64,000 bases of DNA. It comes from Gloeophyllum trabeum ATCC 11539 (taxonomy: Eukaryota > Basidiomycota > Agaricomycetes > Gloeophyllales > Gloeophyllaceae). Under the pieces are notes generated by a model, which did no database searches, was not told the origin of the DNA, and saw only the letters and a program-made list of their open reading frames with translations. How positions within the stretch are numbered: position 1 is the stretch's first letter; each line of letters starts with the position of its first letter. Location: NCBI RefSeq assembly GCF_000344685.1, contig NW_006920410.1:398061-462060 (forward strand). Direction: 5' to 3'. This document shows positions 1 through 12,532 of this stretch, piece after piece. A program made the position numbers and the translations under genes.

Positions 1-1181
1 GGCTGCGGAACATCCTCTGTGTTCCCCAGTCCCAAATTTCCGTGCTCATTCCACCCCCACCCCCACACTTCGGTACCGGTACGAGACTGATCCGACCAAT
101 CGCTCGAGACAGACGCTCTAGTCTCAAATAAACATAGAACGTGCTCGCTCCCGCAGGCCATATTCAAGAGTCGGTGTGTGACGGAAGTAAATGGGGAAGG
201 GATAGAGGAGTCGGCACCATCTTGATAACCTAGCTGGCCCTTGCGATTGTCTCCGCAAGCGAGTATATGCGTCTGGTCTGAGCGTTGTACAACTGCGTAG
301 GTACCGTTCCAGGTGCAGCCTACGGATTTCACATCCCTCCAGCGTTCAATGCCAGCCAGTTGGCCTTTGCGATTGGATCCCAGAGCGGTGACTCGGCCTG
401 AATCGTGCAACAAGGCTGTGTGTTGGTGACCCAAACCAGCAGCGATAACGCGTCCTAAGGCAGCGTCCGATGCTACGAGACAAGGTATCGAGATAAACGC
501 AGGTGAGCGGATCGGCGGGTTGGTTGCGTGTCCCAGTTGACCGTGCCTCGACATGCCCCACCCTGCTACGATTTGGATTCCACGTCGGCTGTCATCCCCT
601 CCCAGGAGAGCGATGACATGGTGGAGACCAGTCGCAAGAGCCTCGATACGTATTGTACGGGCGGCCCATTCAGATCCTAAGACATGGTTAAATCTGACTT
701 CATGGCACGCCTGCGACTTTTGGGACTCAGCGTCGAAGATACCAACCCCCAAGTCGCCGTAATCGTTCGAGCCCATGGATAGAAGAACGTCGTCCTTGCC
801 AGGGGTAGACAGCACCAAGTAAGAGGTCTCCCAGCTCGTACTCGCGAGACGCAACGTGTACGCATCTAGTCCCTGCCTCTTCAGATCCAGGTCAATCGGC
901 CGTAAAGTCGTCCAAGGTCCACCGTCCTTGTCATATGAAGGCCCCAGTTGGCCTCTCCGTCCATCGCCGCATCCCCACAGTTCAGTACTATTTGAGCCCG
1001 CCTCGTTAAGAGTCTCAAGTAAGACTAGTGTATGATTTGCTCCGCATGACACGCTCAGTATGCGCTTGGTATTCGTCGGAAGGCCAGGCAGCACGGACGA
1101 GAACCTATGTCTGTCTTCGGTGCCGCCAGTGGAAAGTTGACCGTACGCATTCGAGCCCGCGCATAGTAGTCCTATATTCAT
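1..1181 (-). CDS. RCC1-repeat protein, ATS1-like (C-terminus outside window)
   Basis: One open frame runs from an ATG at 1181 off the left edge, 393 codons without a stop or need for an intron. Seven RCC1-type blade motifs are visible in order: LLCAGSNAYGQLS, ELWGCGDGRRGQLG, LLSMGSNDYGDLGVG, IVAGWGMSRHGQLGH, VTALGSNRKGQL, ILACGDNRKGQLG and EVWGWGWNEHGNLGLG. Such repeats build a seven-bladed propeller used as a Ran exchange factor or as a general protein-binding surface. The start immediately before the first blade and the small size resemble yeast Ats1 (tubulin/diphthamide-linked) more than nuclear RCC1, but this subfamily choice is inference. It lies in the same direction as Raptor, 408 bases downstream of it. 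The 3' end is not in the window. Confidence 0.85.
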   Translation of the reverse strand, partial: MNIGLLCAGSNAYGQLSTGGTEDRHRFSSVLPGLPTNTKRILSVSCGANHTLVLLETLNEAGSNSTELWGCGDGRRGQLGPSYDKDGGPWTTLRPIDLDLKRQGLDAYTLRLASTSWETSYLVLSTPGKDDVLLSMGSNDYGDLGVGIFDAESQKSQACHEVRFNHVLGSEWAARTIRIEALATGLHHVIALLGGDDSRRGIQIVAGWGMSRHGQLGHATNPPIRSPAFISIPCLVASDAALGRVIAAGLGHQHTALLHDSGRVTALGSNRKGQLAGIERWRDVKSVGCTWNGTYAVVQRSDQTHILACGDNRKGQLGYQDGADSSIPSPFTSVTHRLLNMACGSEHVLCLFETRASVSSDWSDQSRTGTEVWGWGWNEHGNLGLGNTEDVPQ

Positions 1182-1589
1182 CGAGAATGCAGACGTCCGT
1201 ATAACGGGCAATCTAGGTGATCATGGAGCATTGCTCAGGAGTGAGGATAGTGTGTAACAACGGTGAAGGCATAGGCGCCCGTGATACTAATAATAGGCGC
1301 CGGCAGTATGGCATGCAACACGTACGTGTACAGAACAGGATGGGCGAGAAAATAGGGAATTACTATGGTACATGCGGTATACTAAGGATACATTAGGGTT
1401 ACTACTGCTGAAGTGCACAGGCGTAGTGTATCAGACTGCAACCAGAGAGAAGGAGAATCTGGTCCATATCCAAGCTGCACAGGACAAGTTTTCGAGAGTT
1501 GAACGCACAAACACACCCTAGAGATCCAAGGTAAGGAAAGATAACTGACAGGTCGAGAATAAAAGGTAAGAGAGGAGTTGTACCCGCTC
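1182..1589. other. Intergenic: Raptor 3' flank and RCC1-like promoter
   Basis: A 408-base gap between two minus-strand genes. It must contain the Raptor polyadenylation region and the promoter of the RCC1-like gene. Two GGCGCC palindromes are present near 1275-1300. No convincing coding frame is seen. Confidence 0.5.
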
Positions 1590-4500
1590 TCATGCTATCT
1601 TGCATCCCAAAATCCGGACTGGAAAGTGTATGTTAGCGTGGGTTGTGTCCAAGGTCAAGTATAAGGACTCACGTGATCCATCAGGGGGACCAATGGCGTA
1701 CACCATCTCGGTCGGATGGAAAACCAAAGAGCTCGACCTCGGAATGAAGGGTGATGGCTGGTGTCTTGCCGTAGGCGCAGTAAGACCGGTATTGATGTCC
1801 ACACTTGAAAGGACCGCGGACAAGGTCAGTGACTGCACTGTTGCGCGTTGTGTTCTGTACTGGGTGGAATTCACCGCCGACAAGCTACATATCGAGGTCA
1901 GAGAATGCAGAATGGGGGTGAGGCAGGATGACTTACGCGGCGAAGACGCCGGCCTGGGGGTGGACGTCAAAAGCGCTCAGGCCGTGCGGGAACATCTCCC
2001 AGTTATTGATCGCAGCGTCTGCGCGAAGGTCCCAGATCTTCACCTCACCATCCAAGCTATTGATATCCATGTCACTTGAAGGTTCATACTTGAGATCCAT
2101 GAATGGGTACATACCTAGCAGAAAGGAATTTGCCTGACAATGTAGGGTGCCAACGCGTGTTCTGGATCCATGAGACGTGCTCGCAGTACGACCGCACAAT
2201 GGCGTCTTCTTCAGGCAATCGACGATCAAACAGGTTCACTGTACCGTCTGCGAAGCCAGCCAGGAATGTGGGGGAAGAACTCGGGTCGGAAGCCATTGAG
2301 GTGATGGGGCTGTCAGACTTCGTTTCAAGATCCTACGATGAAGGCATTAGCAAGGCGAGAGCGAGCAAGCTTGATGTAGCCCACCATCAACAGGCTCTCG
2401 GTATGGGCATCCCACACCCTGATCACGCGAGAGTCCCCTCCGACCATTAAAGAGCCTCCGTTCTGCTTCCAGTCCGTGATGACCCCACTTCCTCGCTTCG
2501 TCTGCACAAGCTCATTCAGACCCCTGAAAGAGCTAACCATTTGAACTGGCTGCGACGTCAATGCCGGATCATAATTTCGATACAGGCGCACTACACCGTC
2601 AGCTATGAAGCGCCTCTAATTAGCGATTGTACACTCAGGCTGAAACAAGTAACACAGACCAGATGTCGCCAATATGATTCCACCTACATCTTGATTGATG
2701 AAATGTAGGGATGTGATGCTGGTACCCTTGGGATTGCCATTGTAAAACAGCGCCAGCCGTCTCCTCTGCTGCCAATCCCACACGCTAAGGATACCTATCA
2801 GAGTGAACGACGCCCCAGATATCACCTATCTCACCTGATGGTATCCGTGTCACTGGCGACGACCAAGTGAGGATCATACATGTGGAAGGCTGTAGTGAGA
2901 GGATAGGGGCCGACTTGCAACGTCGTGATGTGCTTGGTCCACCTACGAGTCTCTGCAAATAGCGTTAGTCAGTATTTGACGACTGAAATCTGAAAGTACA
3001 CTCACCCGCGACTTCCACTTGAGACTGAGTCTCCGTAAGAATCTGCTCGTTCCGCTGTTGACGCCAGACTTGGTAGTTATATTGGACACTACCGGGCTCG
3101 TCCGCTTCAGCTTGCTGCGCATTGGGCCTCAGATTCCATCAAAGATCCAGGCGAGAATGAAGCTCACCCTCATCTGCGGTTCTTTGAAATACTCGCAACA
3201 CCAGTCATAGAACCGACTCTTCAGAGGCAGGGAATCCCTGATCCCAGCCCCGGTTCCGAGTCCCAAAATTACACTGCTGTTTCCCGAATCCACAGAGAAT
3301 GTACTCCCACTAGGGCTAGACATCGCGCCGCTAACATGCCTGCGGACTTGAGTACCCGCCCTCCGTCGCGCTCTCAGCCGCTCCATGTCTTCTTCCATCA
3401 GAGCTTCCATGACGTCCCAAGGCATGAAGTCCGCAGGAGCGTGATGGTCCTGAGGATGGTGGACAACTGGAGAGGGCGGCGGAAGGAACGCGCCGTCTGG
3501 CGAAGGCGGACGTGAATACGGAGAGGTGTATTGCGCGAAGTTCAAGTTCGGCGAGGGTGCCCGAGAGATATCGGGCATATCTAGCCGCGGAGGCGCAGGT
3601 GTACTGGGTGTGGAGCGACCGTCCTCCGTCGAAGGGAACGCGATATTTCCGGCCAAACTCTTCAAGGCATTTGCAAAAGACGACGTGCGGCGCAAGGTAC
3701 TAGTTACGCCAGCAGCGACCGCGCTGGTCATCGTCTCACTTCTGTTAAGCTGGGGTCGGTTGGCAATCGGTGCATACGGTTGGGGTTGGGACGGCGATGA
3801 GTGTATCGAGGAGACCCTTGAGCGAGTGCCATTGTGCTGGTGCCCTACACGAGAAGACGGTGGTGGTGGAGGTGGCACATGCAGCGAAGTAGAATCCAAC
3901 CGTGTAAAGGGAGATTCCAGCAAGAGCGCCATGACATAGTCAACAACGGTCTGCGCGTTGGTGGCGACCTCTTGGTACGGATCGGTGGATAATTCGAGAA
4001 GAGCGACGAAGATCGTAAAGAAGGACGAAAGTAAGACACGGTTCTCCTCTCGAGCGCCTTCATCATCCCCGAAGCTGTCCAGCCATTCAGAGACAGCAAT
4101 CGCTGCAACATCGTCATCGTCCGACATGTGATTGCTCATCCCAGACACCCTCCGGCGGTTCTCTTCCCAGTAAATCCACGCACAAACTACGAAGTATCCT
4201 CGCCACTCTTTGGCAAGGCAGCTAATCAAGACTAGAAGTTCCTTCCGGACGGTAGGACTGGCATCGTCCTTGACAGCAAGGGTAGCACCCGTTGCCACAG
4301 CCACTTCCATTCTGAAATGGATGCGCTCTTCAAGATGTTGCATCGTACCACTGCCGCCCCCACCACACTTATTAGGATCCGCAGAACCGCTCGAGCCCAT
4401 AAAGGTTCCGAGGGCATAGAGCGCAGCTGTCCGGACCTCAGGAGAATCGTCTGAAAGCATTGCGATGAGCTTATCCTGGGTCCCTCGGTCGACTCCATAT

Positions 4501-6721
4501 ATCTTGATTTCGTCGTTCCCATCCCATATCTGCGCGATACAAAGAGCGCACCACTGACGCAAGAGGAAATCACCTTCGTCCAGCCTTTCGAAGCAGTTGT
4601 CGAAAACGCGCTCACGCCAGCACGCGGTCTGCCCATGCGCAAAGTCCCGAGCAATCGCTGACAGGATGAAAGCACACATCGCTTTGTGTTCCGAGTGGTT
4701 CGGAATGACGGAGTGCTGCGGGTCTTCCTGGATAGCTAGTACGTTTGCAAAGTACTTGTACCCTTGATTTGTGTAAAGATCTACTTGACAGGTAGGATCG
4801 ACCGCAAGGATGCGTGCCCATATAAAGATGAGGACGGGCCTCAGATCTTGTCCAGCCGCCTGCAGTAGCTTGGATATGTAGGGGAATATCCCGATCGTGA
4901 GCGCCAGATGTACCGCCCAGGGGCCGAGGTCAACAAACTGAGAGAGCAGTATAAGAGCGCGAAGGCGGTGCGGCTGGGACAGTAGGACCTGCAAGACGAT
5001 GGGTAGCTGCTCTGGGGGTTTGCGGGGTACGAGATGATGCTCAGTGCCCTGATCTAAAAGTGAGGGTTGCGGCTCCAACGCCGCGTCGCTGGGCGCTTCT
5101 GCGTACGCGGCACCGTTCTCGCCGTTCGTCTGGACGGGGAGCGACATTGGGCCTCGCTTTGTTAGCGCCGAGCCCCCGCGCGAAATCCATACCTCGAAGG
5201 CAGTGAGCTGGTCCGCAAAGAAACGGCTCGGGATGTAGGTGTACGGGCTGTCCGCAGATGCATGGGCATTATTTGACCTGTCCTGACGAGCCTGCTCGGC
5301 TTGGCGCCGCGATCTAGCTACAGCACTCTCTCCTGCCTCACCTTTCGATTTCTTGCCAGCTAGGAGATCAGGTAGCTGTCGGAGACACGCATCCACGGCG
5401 AGATCCCAAGACGCCCACAGCCGGTGCGTGTTCGTTGGGGGCAGTGGAGGGCTGGTATGAGGTGTGCAGTGGTAATTCTTCATGATACGTTCTGCGAGAA
5501 GGAAATTTCGGAACAGCGACGCAATGAGGAGGTCAGAGCGATATAATCGGGTGAACAGTTCTCGAGGGAACGTCGTCCAAGCGATCGTATCCGTAATGGC
5601 AATGAATATCCAGTTCAGCTCGCCGAGCGGCGTCCGGCGATCCTTGAGGTCACCAGGCAGCTGCATAACCATATCGGCGGTAATATTGTTAGGCAACTGG
5701 TGGTTCATCACGAAGTACCGCAGGGCGATGTCTATGGGGGAGGTTAGGCAGGACGTGAACAGGTCGGCGGGGAGCTCGGGGCAAGATGGAAGCGTCTCGT
5801 GCGCGGCGCAGGCGGCGAGCTGGATGGATTCTGAGAACGGCGACTGCCCCTCTGGGTAGCCGCCTTCCATCAAGTTCTTCCGCTTGTCTCGATCCTCGGC
5901 GAATGCATTGAAGTTCTGTAACAAGTGGCCCGCAGCGGAGCAGTCCCAAATGTACACCGACGGAGAACCCAGCCATGTCTGGATGTCGGCGAGAGAAACG
6001 GGGATGTATTGCGTGTACTGCTTGTTGAAGCACCAGAGTTCGCCGCTGGGGGTCGGTTTGGGGACTCCGTGGCCGTTGTAGTGGAAAAGCACGGCATCCT
6101 CCTTCGCACCTCTGCGGAACTGGACGCAGTACCTGCGCAAGTCCTCGTACCACGGGTCAAGGATAGCCTTGTACGTGATCTTGGGGCTCAGACCCTCATA
6201 CTGGTGCCGTAGGTTCTCGCCAATCGCCTCGAGCGCTTTATTCGAGGGCATGCTATGCGGGTCCACCCAGCACTCCAGGACTGCGCACGGATTCGTCTTG
6301 ACCACGTCGGGCGGGTCCACGTCTATGTTTAGACACAGGATGAGGGCGGCGTGCGCCGTCCTCAGCTTCCCGGGGGATTGTCGCCAAGGCGCCATTTTGG
6401 GGATCCATGGCGGCGGCGGGGTGGGATTACCACAGGTGAGGTGTCGCTTTGCCGACCAGTAGGGCAGGATGGGGGCGGGGTCTGGGAGGGTGGCGACCGA
6501 GCCATTGTGCATGTCCGGCTCCGTCGCCGCCGCTGCGCCTCTGCTTCGTGTACTCTGGCTCGAAGAAGGGTCTGAGTTGGATTTCACTCGGAAGCCTCGC
6601 TCGGTGTCCCCGTCGGCATCGGAGTGTCTAGAGTTCGTTTGGCCTTGAGTAAATACAGGGATTGAGCTTCTTGCACGCGTCAGACACGGTACTGCTGCAT
6701 ACCTGAGTAGGACCCGTTCAT
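1590..6721 (-). CDS. KOG1: Raptor, TORC1 scaffold
   Basis: Raptor presents substrates to TOR kinase in TORC1. Exons (high to low): 6703-6721, 3168-6643, 3006-3114, 2835-2952, 2660-2784, 2385-2602, 2115-2332, 1937-2074, 1673-1884, 1590-1618; 1553 residues. The start is ATG 6721 (MNGSYS, 19-base exon) because the upstream in-frame codon at 6737 is TTG and a canonical GTATGC..CAAG intron joins the frames. The N-terminal conserved caspase-like domain begins RHLTCGNPTPPPP (about residue 73) and contains HYNGHGVPKPT (194-204) and YIWDCSAAG (about 237-245). HEAT-like repeats follow (YALGTFMGSS, FKEPQM), then a serine/proline-rich linker. The last exons encode WD40 blades (EADEPGSVQYNYQVWR, DGVVRLYRNYDP, ADGTVNLFDRRLP, GEVKIWDLR), ending RILGCKIA. 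One intron uses a weak GTCTGT donor at 2659. Confidence 0.93.
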
Positions 6722-7185
6722 ATTTATTGTCCCTCAACAGCGACTCTATAATGCCTCCAGGCTCTGAGCGAACTATACCTGCCTGAGTGTACCTTACGCG
6801 GCTTGCTCGCAGTCAAACGTTCCGCAAGATTGAAACGTGAACACAATGGGAGATTTCAGGCCGTACGCCCTCAGACAACGTAAGTAATCACCGTTCAGTG
6901 TATCACTGCCAGAATCGAGCGTCCCACGCCGTCAGCACCGTCCTCAGCGTCGCAGGCTACGATCTCGGGCGTCCAGTCAGGGCGGATCCTGGATGTCACA
7001 GCCCAAGTCACAGGTAATTGTTGTCACGGACGCGTGCACTCAGCTGCAGAGCGCTTTCTACAGCCACTGACATGACCTTATAACCCGGATACCTTGCAGA
7101 AGGGGCTATTCACTCTCGTTTAACTCCCGGTTTACCGCTATACTGTACCAGAACTGCAGCGGAAAGCTAGCAAGCATTGAGCTCT
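6722..7185. promoter_or_regulatory. Divergent promoter region, Raptor / dynactin
   Basis: A 464-base gap separates the start codons of Raptor (-) and dynactin p150 (+), so both promoters lie here. No TATA-like box is obvious near either start. No coding potential is seen. Confidence 0.5.
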
Positions 7186-10100
7186 ATGGCGTCCGTAGAC
7201 CCGCCGTTGGGAGCGGTCGTACAAGTTTCGGTCGGACGGGGGACGGTGCGGTTCAGCGGCGCGACTTCATTCGCGCCGGGGAAGTGGATAGGGATTGAGC
7301 TGTACGAGCAGAAAGGAAAGAATAATGGAAGCGTCCAGGGCGTCACATACTTCAACTGTAAACCAAACTATGGTGTGTTTGTCCGACCCAGCCAAGTTAC
7401 GGTCGTTTCTGCAGAGCCTGAGCGGCCTGCGCCTCCAGTACGTATATCCCTTCTATCAATGAATACGTTGCGTACATTAACCGTCACCTTTGAAGACTGC
7501 ACGGACCGCTCCTCGACCAGGCCTGTCTCACCAGCGGACACCGAGTACCGCCAGTGCAGCTGGTTCTCGGGCAGGGTCCGGCACTGCATCCAGGTCCGCC
7601 AGCCCCTTGAAGCCCTCACCCAAGGCATCCCCAGCTCCTGGTGCACAAGGCCCCCCTACACCCCGCCTCGGCTCCCCCACGAAACGTCTCTCGCTCGCCG
7701 GCGGCCTGCAGGCCCGCAAATCCCTCCCGCGCAATGCGTCTCACGACAATAACCCGCCATTCAGCCCGACCGTATCCTCGCCGCTGCAGACGGAGTCCCC
7801 GCCAGCGCCAGCGCCGCCGCGGAAACTTCCTTTGAAACGCGTATCATCCCCGCCCCCTCCTCCAGCCCCGGAGACCAGCTCCCTGCGTTCAGTGTCTCCG
7901 CCGCCGCCCCCTTCTGCTTTTCCTAGGGAGCCTTCCCCACTCCTTTCTACGCAACCACTGAAGCCGCCATCTCGACCCCCTTCCTCCTTGTCCCGACAGA
8001 ATGTGACTTGCTCATTCTTACCGTTAACGTGTAGCTGATCAACCTTTGTTCTAGCATTCCCAGGATGACCAGGAACTACAGGAACTCCGTGCAAAAGTTC
8101 GTGTCCTCGAAGCCAAACGCGCCGACGACGCTCGCCACGTCCGCGAGCTCGAGACCCGGCTCTCCGAAGCCGAATCCTTCGTCGCCCTCCGCCCCAAGTT
8201 GCAAGCGAAGCTCAACCAGCTGCAGACCGAGCTGACCGCAGCGCGCCGTGAGCTCTCCGACTCGAAGCAGATCTCGGAGCTGTCCGAGAGCCGGATGCTC
8301 GACGCACAGGAGCAGCTGGAGATGGCGATGCTGGACAAGGAGATGGCGGAGGAGAGGGCGGAGACGGCTGAGGCGGAGCTGGAGGAGCTGAAGGAGAGAC
8401 TTGCTGTCGCAGAGGTGGAGCTGAAGGTACTGAAAGAGGGAGGGTCGGTGGGCGATGGTGGTGCGAGTAGTGAGTGCCTCTTTTTGCTTATTGTTCCTGT
8501 ACCTTATCCTTGCGCCAGCGGAGGGAGGGTCGGGAGAGGGCAGAGACGATGGGAAGTCGTCGCTAGCGTATATACAACTAGAGAAGCAGAACGAGCGGTT
8601 GAAGGAAGCATTGTACCGGTGAGCCTCTCTTCAAACATTCCAGCGTGAGCTATCAGTATAATGAAGCACTGCACAGTTTGCGAGAGATCTCGCAAGAAAC
8701 GGAGTTAGAGCAGCGACGCCGCATCCAAGAGATGGAGAAGGACGTTGCCACCCTAGACGAGATCCAGAGTACGTCCGCTGAATCTATACTGCGGCAACTA
8801 TGTTGACATATACACAGGCCAATACGAGGAGACCTTGATAAAGCTCGCCAACGCAGAGGTCCAGATCGAAGACTTGAAGATGCAGCTCGACGATGCCCTG
8901 GGCGCCGAGGACCTCCTTGTCCAACTCACGGAGCGTAATCTCATGCTGAGCGAGGTCAGTGTGTTGCAGATTTGGCTTGGTACTGCTTCCCTGATGCTTG
9001 CCACAGAAAATCGAGGAGATGCGAATCACAATCGAGGATCTGGAAGCGCTGAAGGAACTCAACGACGAGTTGGAAGAAAATCATATGGAAACGGAGAAGA
9101 CGTTACAGGAGGAGATCGGTTCGTCCTTCCTTCACTGATCCAATCGCTGCTGCTGATGTTCCCCCGTCGCAGACGCGAAGGACGCTGAGCTGCGAGAACA
9201 GCGCCGCAAGATCGAGTCTCTGGAGGATGTATGTGTCGACATGGAGAACACGATCTCGCAATTCCGAGAGCTCGTCATGAACCTGCAACAGTGAGAGATA
9301 CATCTCACAATTTCTATTGCGAGGCTCGTACTGACCACCTGCTAAGGGAACTCGATACGCTGCGCGCGGAGAATCAAACTGTCCAACAGGAGTCCGCTTC
9401 TGCGGCATCGCAGACCGCAGCGATGATGTCCCTCAACCTCAAGCTCCAGTCATCTGCATCCAAGAACCAAGCGAAGACCATTGAGCTGGAGCTCAAAGGC
9501 CACGAAGCCCGTGAGGCTCGTGAGCTGCTTTCGATTGTCCAGGTAAGTTGAGCCCGTAACAAGCTCGAGAGGATATGTGGCTGATTCGAGTTTCAGCCGT
9601 ATCTGCCACAACTCTATGTCGAGTCGGATAGCGACGCGACGAGCTGTTATCTGCTCTTCCAGCGCCTCGCTTTCAAGACCGATCTCATCAATGCGATTGT
9701 GGGACAAGCACATGGCTTGCCGGATTCGTTGAACGGACCCGTTGCCGACGTCCTTGTCGGTATTTGTGAGGTAAGACCTCCCCTTTACCATATCCAGAAC
9801 CTCAGTGCAACACCATTTCTCACCGTTACCGTATAGATGCGCGGCAGGATTGCTAGCTTGTCCAACCTGTGCAAACGCTTCGCTGCCGTTCTTCGGCGCT
9901 GCGACGCAGAGTCATTCCTGAATATCGGTAGGCTCTACCCGGAACTCGCACCGATGGAGAAGCGGATCGACTTGCATCTCGACTTGCTCCGCCGCGACGA
10001 GTTCCGTGAGATGGAATGCGTCAGCGACGTCGTGAAGTGCGCATCACTGTCTTCAAGGATGTATGTATATCTAACCTGGTGTTGGCAGGTTGCAGGCACA

Positions 10101-11894
10101 ATTCGACCATTTGGCCGAGACGTACTTTGCTGGGTACGACCATGAATTGGGTGAAAGGGAGCTGGGCTACGCTTCCGCGTTCGACCTCGATCTGGACATG
10201 GTGGCGGCATCCATGGGCTTGGCGAAGACGTCTGTCGCGGCGATAATGAAGGATACAGGTTCGTGTTTTGCTGTTGTCCAGCTGTAGACGGGACGCTCAA
10301 AGTTCGGAAGATGTTGCGCTTGATTTGGGCGGCCTTGACATCGAGAATGAGTTCTTCGGGCCTCTGCAGAAGTTACTAGACCAATGCAAAGGGGCCAAGT
10401 CATTGTCAAGGTAAGCTAACGAGAGGCATAACGGAGGTAAGGCTGCTGAGGTGTCCTAGGAAACTTACGAAACGCCTGGAAGAACTCATACAAGAGTCGT
10501 CGGCGCTCAAAGCCCCTCTTATTCCCCAGCTGCAAGCCCTGAACAACTTAGTTTCCGAACTAGTAAATTTCGGCATACAGGTGCGAGATATGATCACGAT
10601 GCAGGGTGGGATCGATTGGCTTATCAATCCCACAGCTTGCTCAACAAATCATGCCTCATTTGAGCGATGCCCGTGGCGAGAAAGAAGCATTCTCGTTAAC
10701 GAAAGTACTCTCATTCGTCAAACAGGTCGCGGCCTCTACAGTGGGCAAAGATCGAAAAGATGGTGTCTCTTCTTGGGAAGCCGTAGCTGAATACATTGCA
10801 CGGCTCATCAGTGAGGCAGCAGCGTTGGTACCTTTGGCCATGGACCCTGTCAACGTGACGAAGAGTGAGTAATTGTTACCAATCTGAAGGCCACGGACTG
10901 AGAATGTTGTAGTCACGGGCACGGCACCATGGGTTGTCCGCGTCAACGAGATCAAAGCCAGCACCGCTGTCAATATTGAGGCGGAGCGTAAGGTCGCGCA
11001 GCTGAGCGATGAGATCCAAGGGTTATACCGCTCCCTCAAGTCCAAAGACCAGACTATCCAAGAGGCGGGTGTTAAGATCGAACTCATGGAACGCCGCATG
11101 GAGACGGTTAAGAAGCAAGCGGATACCATCGCTGAACTCGAGAGCGAGCTTGGGAAGGCACGGAAGCAAGAACGTGCCTACGAGGAAGCCATGGAACAGC
11201 TGCAAGCCGACCTCGATGCTTTGGAACAAGACAATGCTAAGCTCACGAGCATGTCAACTGGTCCGCAGAGAGAACGTGAGTGCCTCTTGCTCCTCCTCGT
11301 CCTCTCGCCTAGACATGATTTCGCAGCTTCGGGTGTACAACCCGTGGAAGCAGAAACTGTTGCCGTGGAAGGTAGCCTGGAGACGAGCTACCTACTCGAG
11401 CAGGTATTTGCCTGTTTCTTCCCTATTCTTTCTCAAATTGAAAACCTCTGCAGTTGGAAGCGTTACGCGGGACGGTTCGTTTCCTCCGAATGGAAAACTC
11501 TTACCTCAAAGGACAAGATCTTCTCCGAGAGATACAGACTCTTCCGCTCCTTCCGGAGCCGATCAACAGGGAGCCCACGCCGCCGTTAGAACCGTCTGGT
11601 CTGTCAGACACTGACTCGGACTCGGATGAGCCAAGTTCGCCCCCGACCTTGCGCTCTCTGGCAACCGAAACAAAGCTGCTCTACCGTGATGTCATCAAAT
11701 TCTCTACGACTCCACGGGTCGTTGACCTTTCCGAGTTGAACGCGAGACGGGCTGAGGGTAAGGCGAAGAGCTGGGTGCCTAGGAAAAAGAATCCTGCTCA
11801 GCAAGTGTATGAGCGCAAGATGGAGGCCGAGCGCCTGACTCGGCGCGTCAGAGGTTTACTTGAGAAGGCGAATACGATTGCTGCGGTCCGCTAG
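7186..11894 (+). CDS. Dynactin large subunit p150Glued
   Basis: Links dynein to microtubules and cargo. Eighteen exons: 7186-7437, 7496-8002, 8055-8469, 8519-8618, 8677-8768, 8818-8954, 9007-9118, 9173-9290, 9347-9542, 9597-9770, 9837-10036, 10089-10258, 10311-10410, 10460-10580, 10636-10864, 10913-11275, 11327-11403, 11454-11894; 1267 residues. The start is ATG 7186; the TTG at 7177 is not a start. The CAP-Gly domain is in exon 1 (GTVRFSGATSFAPGKWIGIE, then NYGVFVRPSQV). A basic Ser/Pro-rich segment rich in KRLSLAG and PPPPP follows, then a long coiled coil (exons 3-9) and the dynactin domain (PYLPQLYVESDSDATSCYLL; exons 10-15). A second coiled coil lies in exon 16. The exon 12/13 join uses acceptor GGAAG at 10310, giving a 52-base intron; the nearer TAG would give a 29-base intron and a stop. 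Confidence 0.93.
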
Positions 11895-11998
11895 CGTATG
11901 ATTATTGTCTCTATACATACCCGCTTCCCGATATCCTATGGCTGATTTTAGTATGTATTTTATATGCTCTTAATCATGAAGCATGTTTTCTAGCTCAC

Positions 11999-12436
11999 AT
12001 GGTATCGCTTATGTACGGAGTATTGTTTGTGCCATTGGCGCGAAACTCATGCACATTGTATTCTGCTCAACCTTCAGAGCCTGAGGAGTCAATTTGCCAC
12101 AGCATGCCACACTATCGGGCCACACTGATCTTACTTCACAATATCCCGGAGTTCCGTAACATGCCCAAAGCCAGCTTCGTTGTCGGAACCGATAGCTCTC
12201 CCACCACGCAAGCCTCGTATAATATCTTCTGCTCTAGCAGCCAGTACGTTGCAGAAGCACTGCCAGGGCTACAACTTTTGAAGAATGAAGGCATGCCATA
12301 CAGAATAGGAGGGGTACATAATAAGTATACCATCTACCGAGACCCCGACATTTGGGAGTATAGTAAGCGGTGGCAGAACACAACAATACCTTTTGGGCAC
12401 AACTGCAGCATCTGGGCGGTGTTCGACGTTGTTTGA
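11999..12436 (+). CDS. Doubtful hypothetical ORF
   Basis: An uninterrupted ATG-started frame of 145 codons lies between dynactin (ends 11894) and the thaumatin-like gene (-). The product is not recognised. It has no clear signal peptide, domain or repeat, contains ALPGLQLLKNEGMPYRIGG, and ends in a hydrophobic WAVFDVV. In this genome most genes carry several introns, so a lone frame in a 638-base gap could be chance. It could also be part of the 3' region of either neighbour. Confidence 0.22.
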   Translation: MVSLMYGVLFVPLARNSCTLYSAQPSEPEESICHSMPHYRATLILLHNIPEFRNMPKASFVVGTDSSPTTQASYNIFCSSSQYVAEALPGLQLLKNEGMPYRIGGVHNKYTIYRDPDIWEYSKRWQNTTIPFGHNCSIWAVFDVV

Positions 12437-12532
12437 GGATGTGATTACATTAGCTCAATGAGTACATATGCCCAATAAATACAAGAAGGCAAGAACTGTT
12501 ATTTCCTCCCCATGTCGTCCAAACTTATTTTC

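Noticed and set aside
6277..6721. A metacaspase in the N-terminal part of the Raptor gene
   Set aside because: The caspase-like region is the conserved N-terminal Raptor domain and is continuous with HEAT and WD40 parts.
6722..6737. Raptor start at the in-frame codon 6737
   Set aside because: That codon is TTG. ATG 6721 joins the same frame through a canonical 59-base intron.
7177..7185. Dynactin start at 7177
   Set aside because: The codon is TTG; ATG 7186 begins three codons later directly before the CAP-Gly domain.
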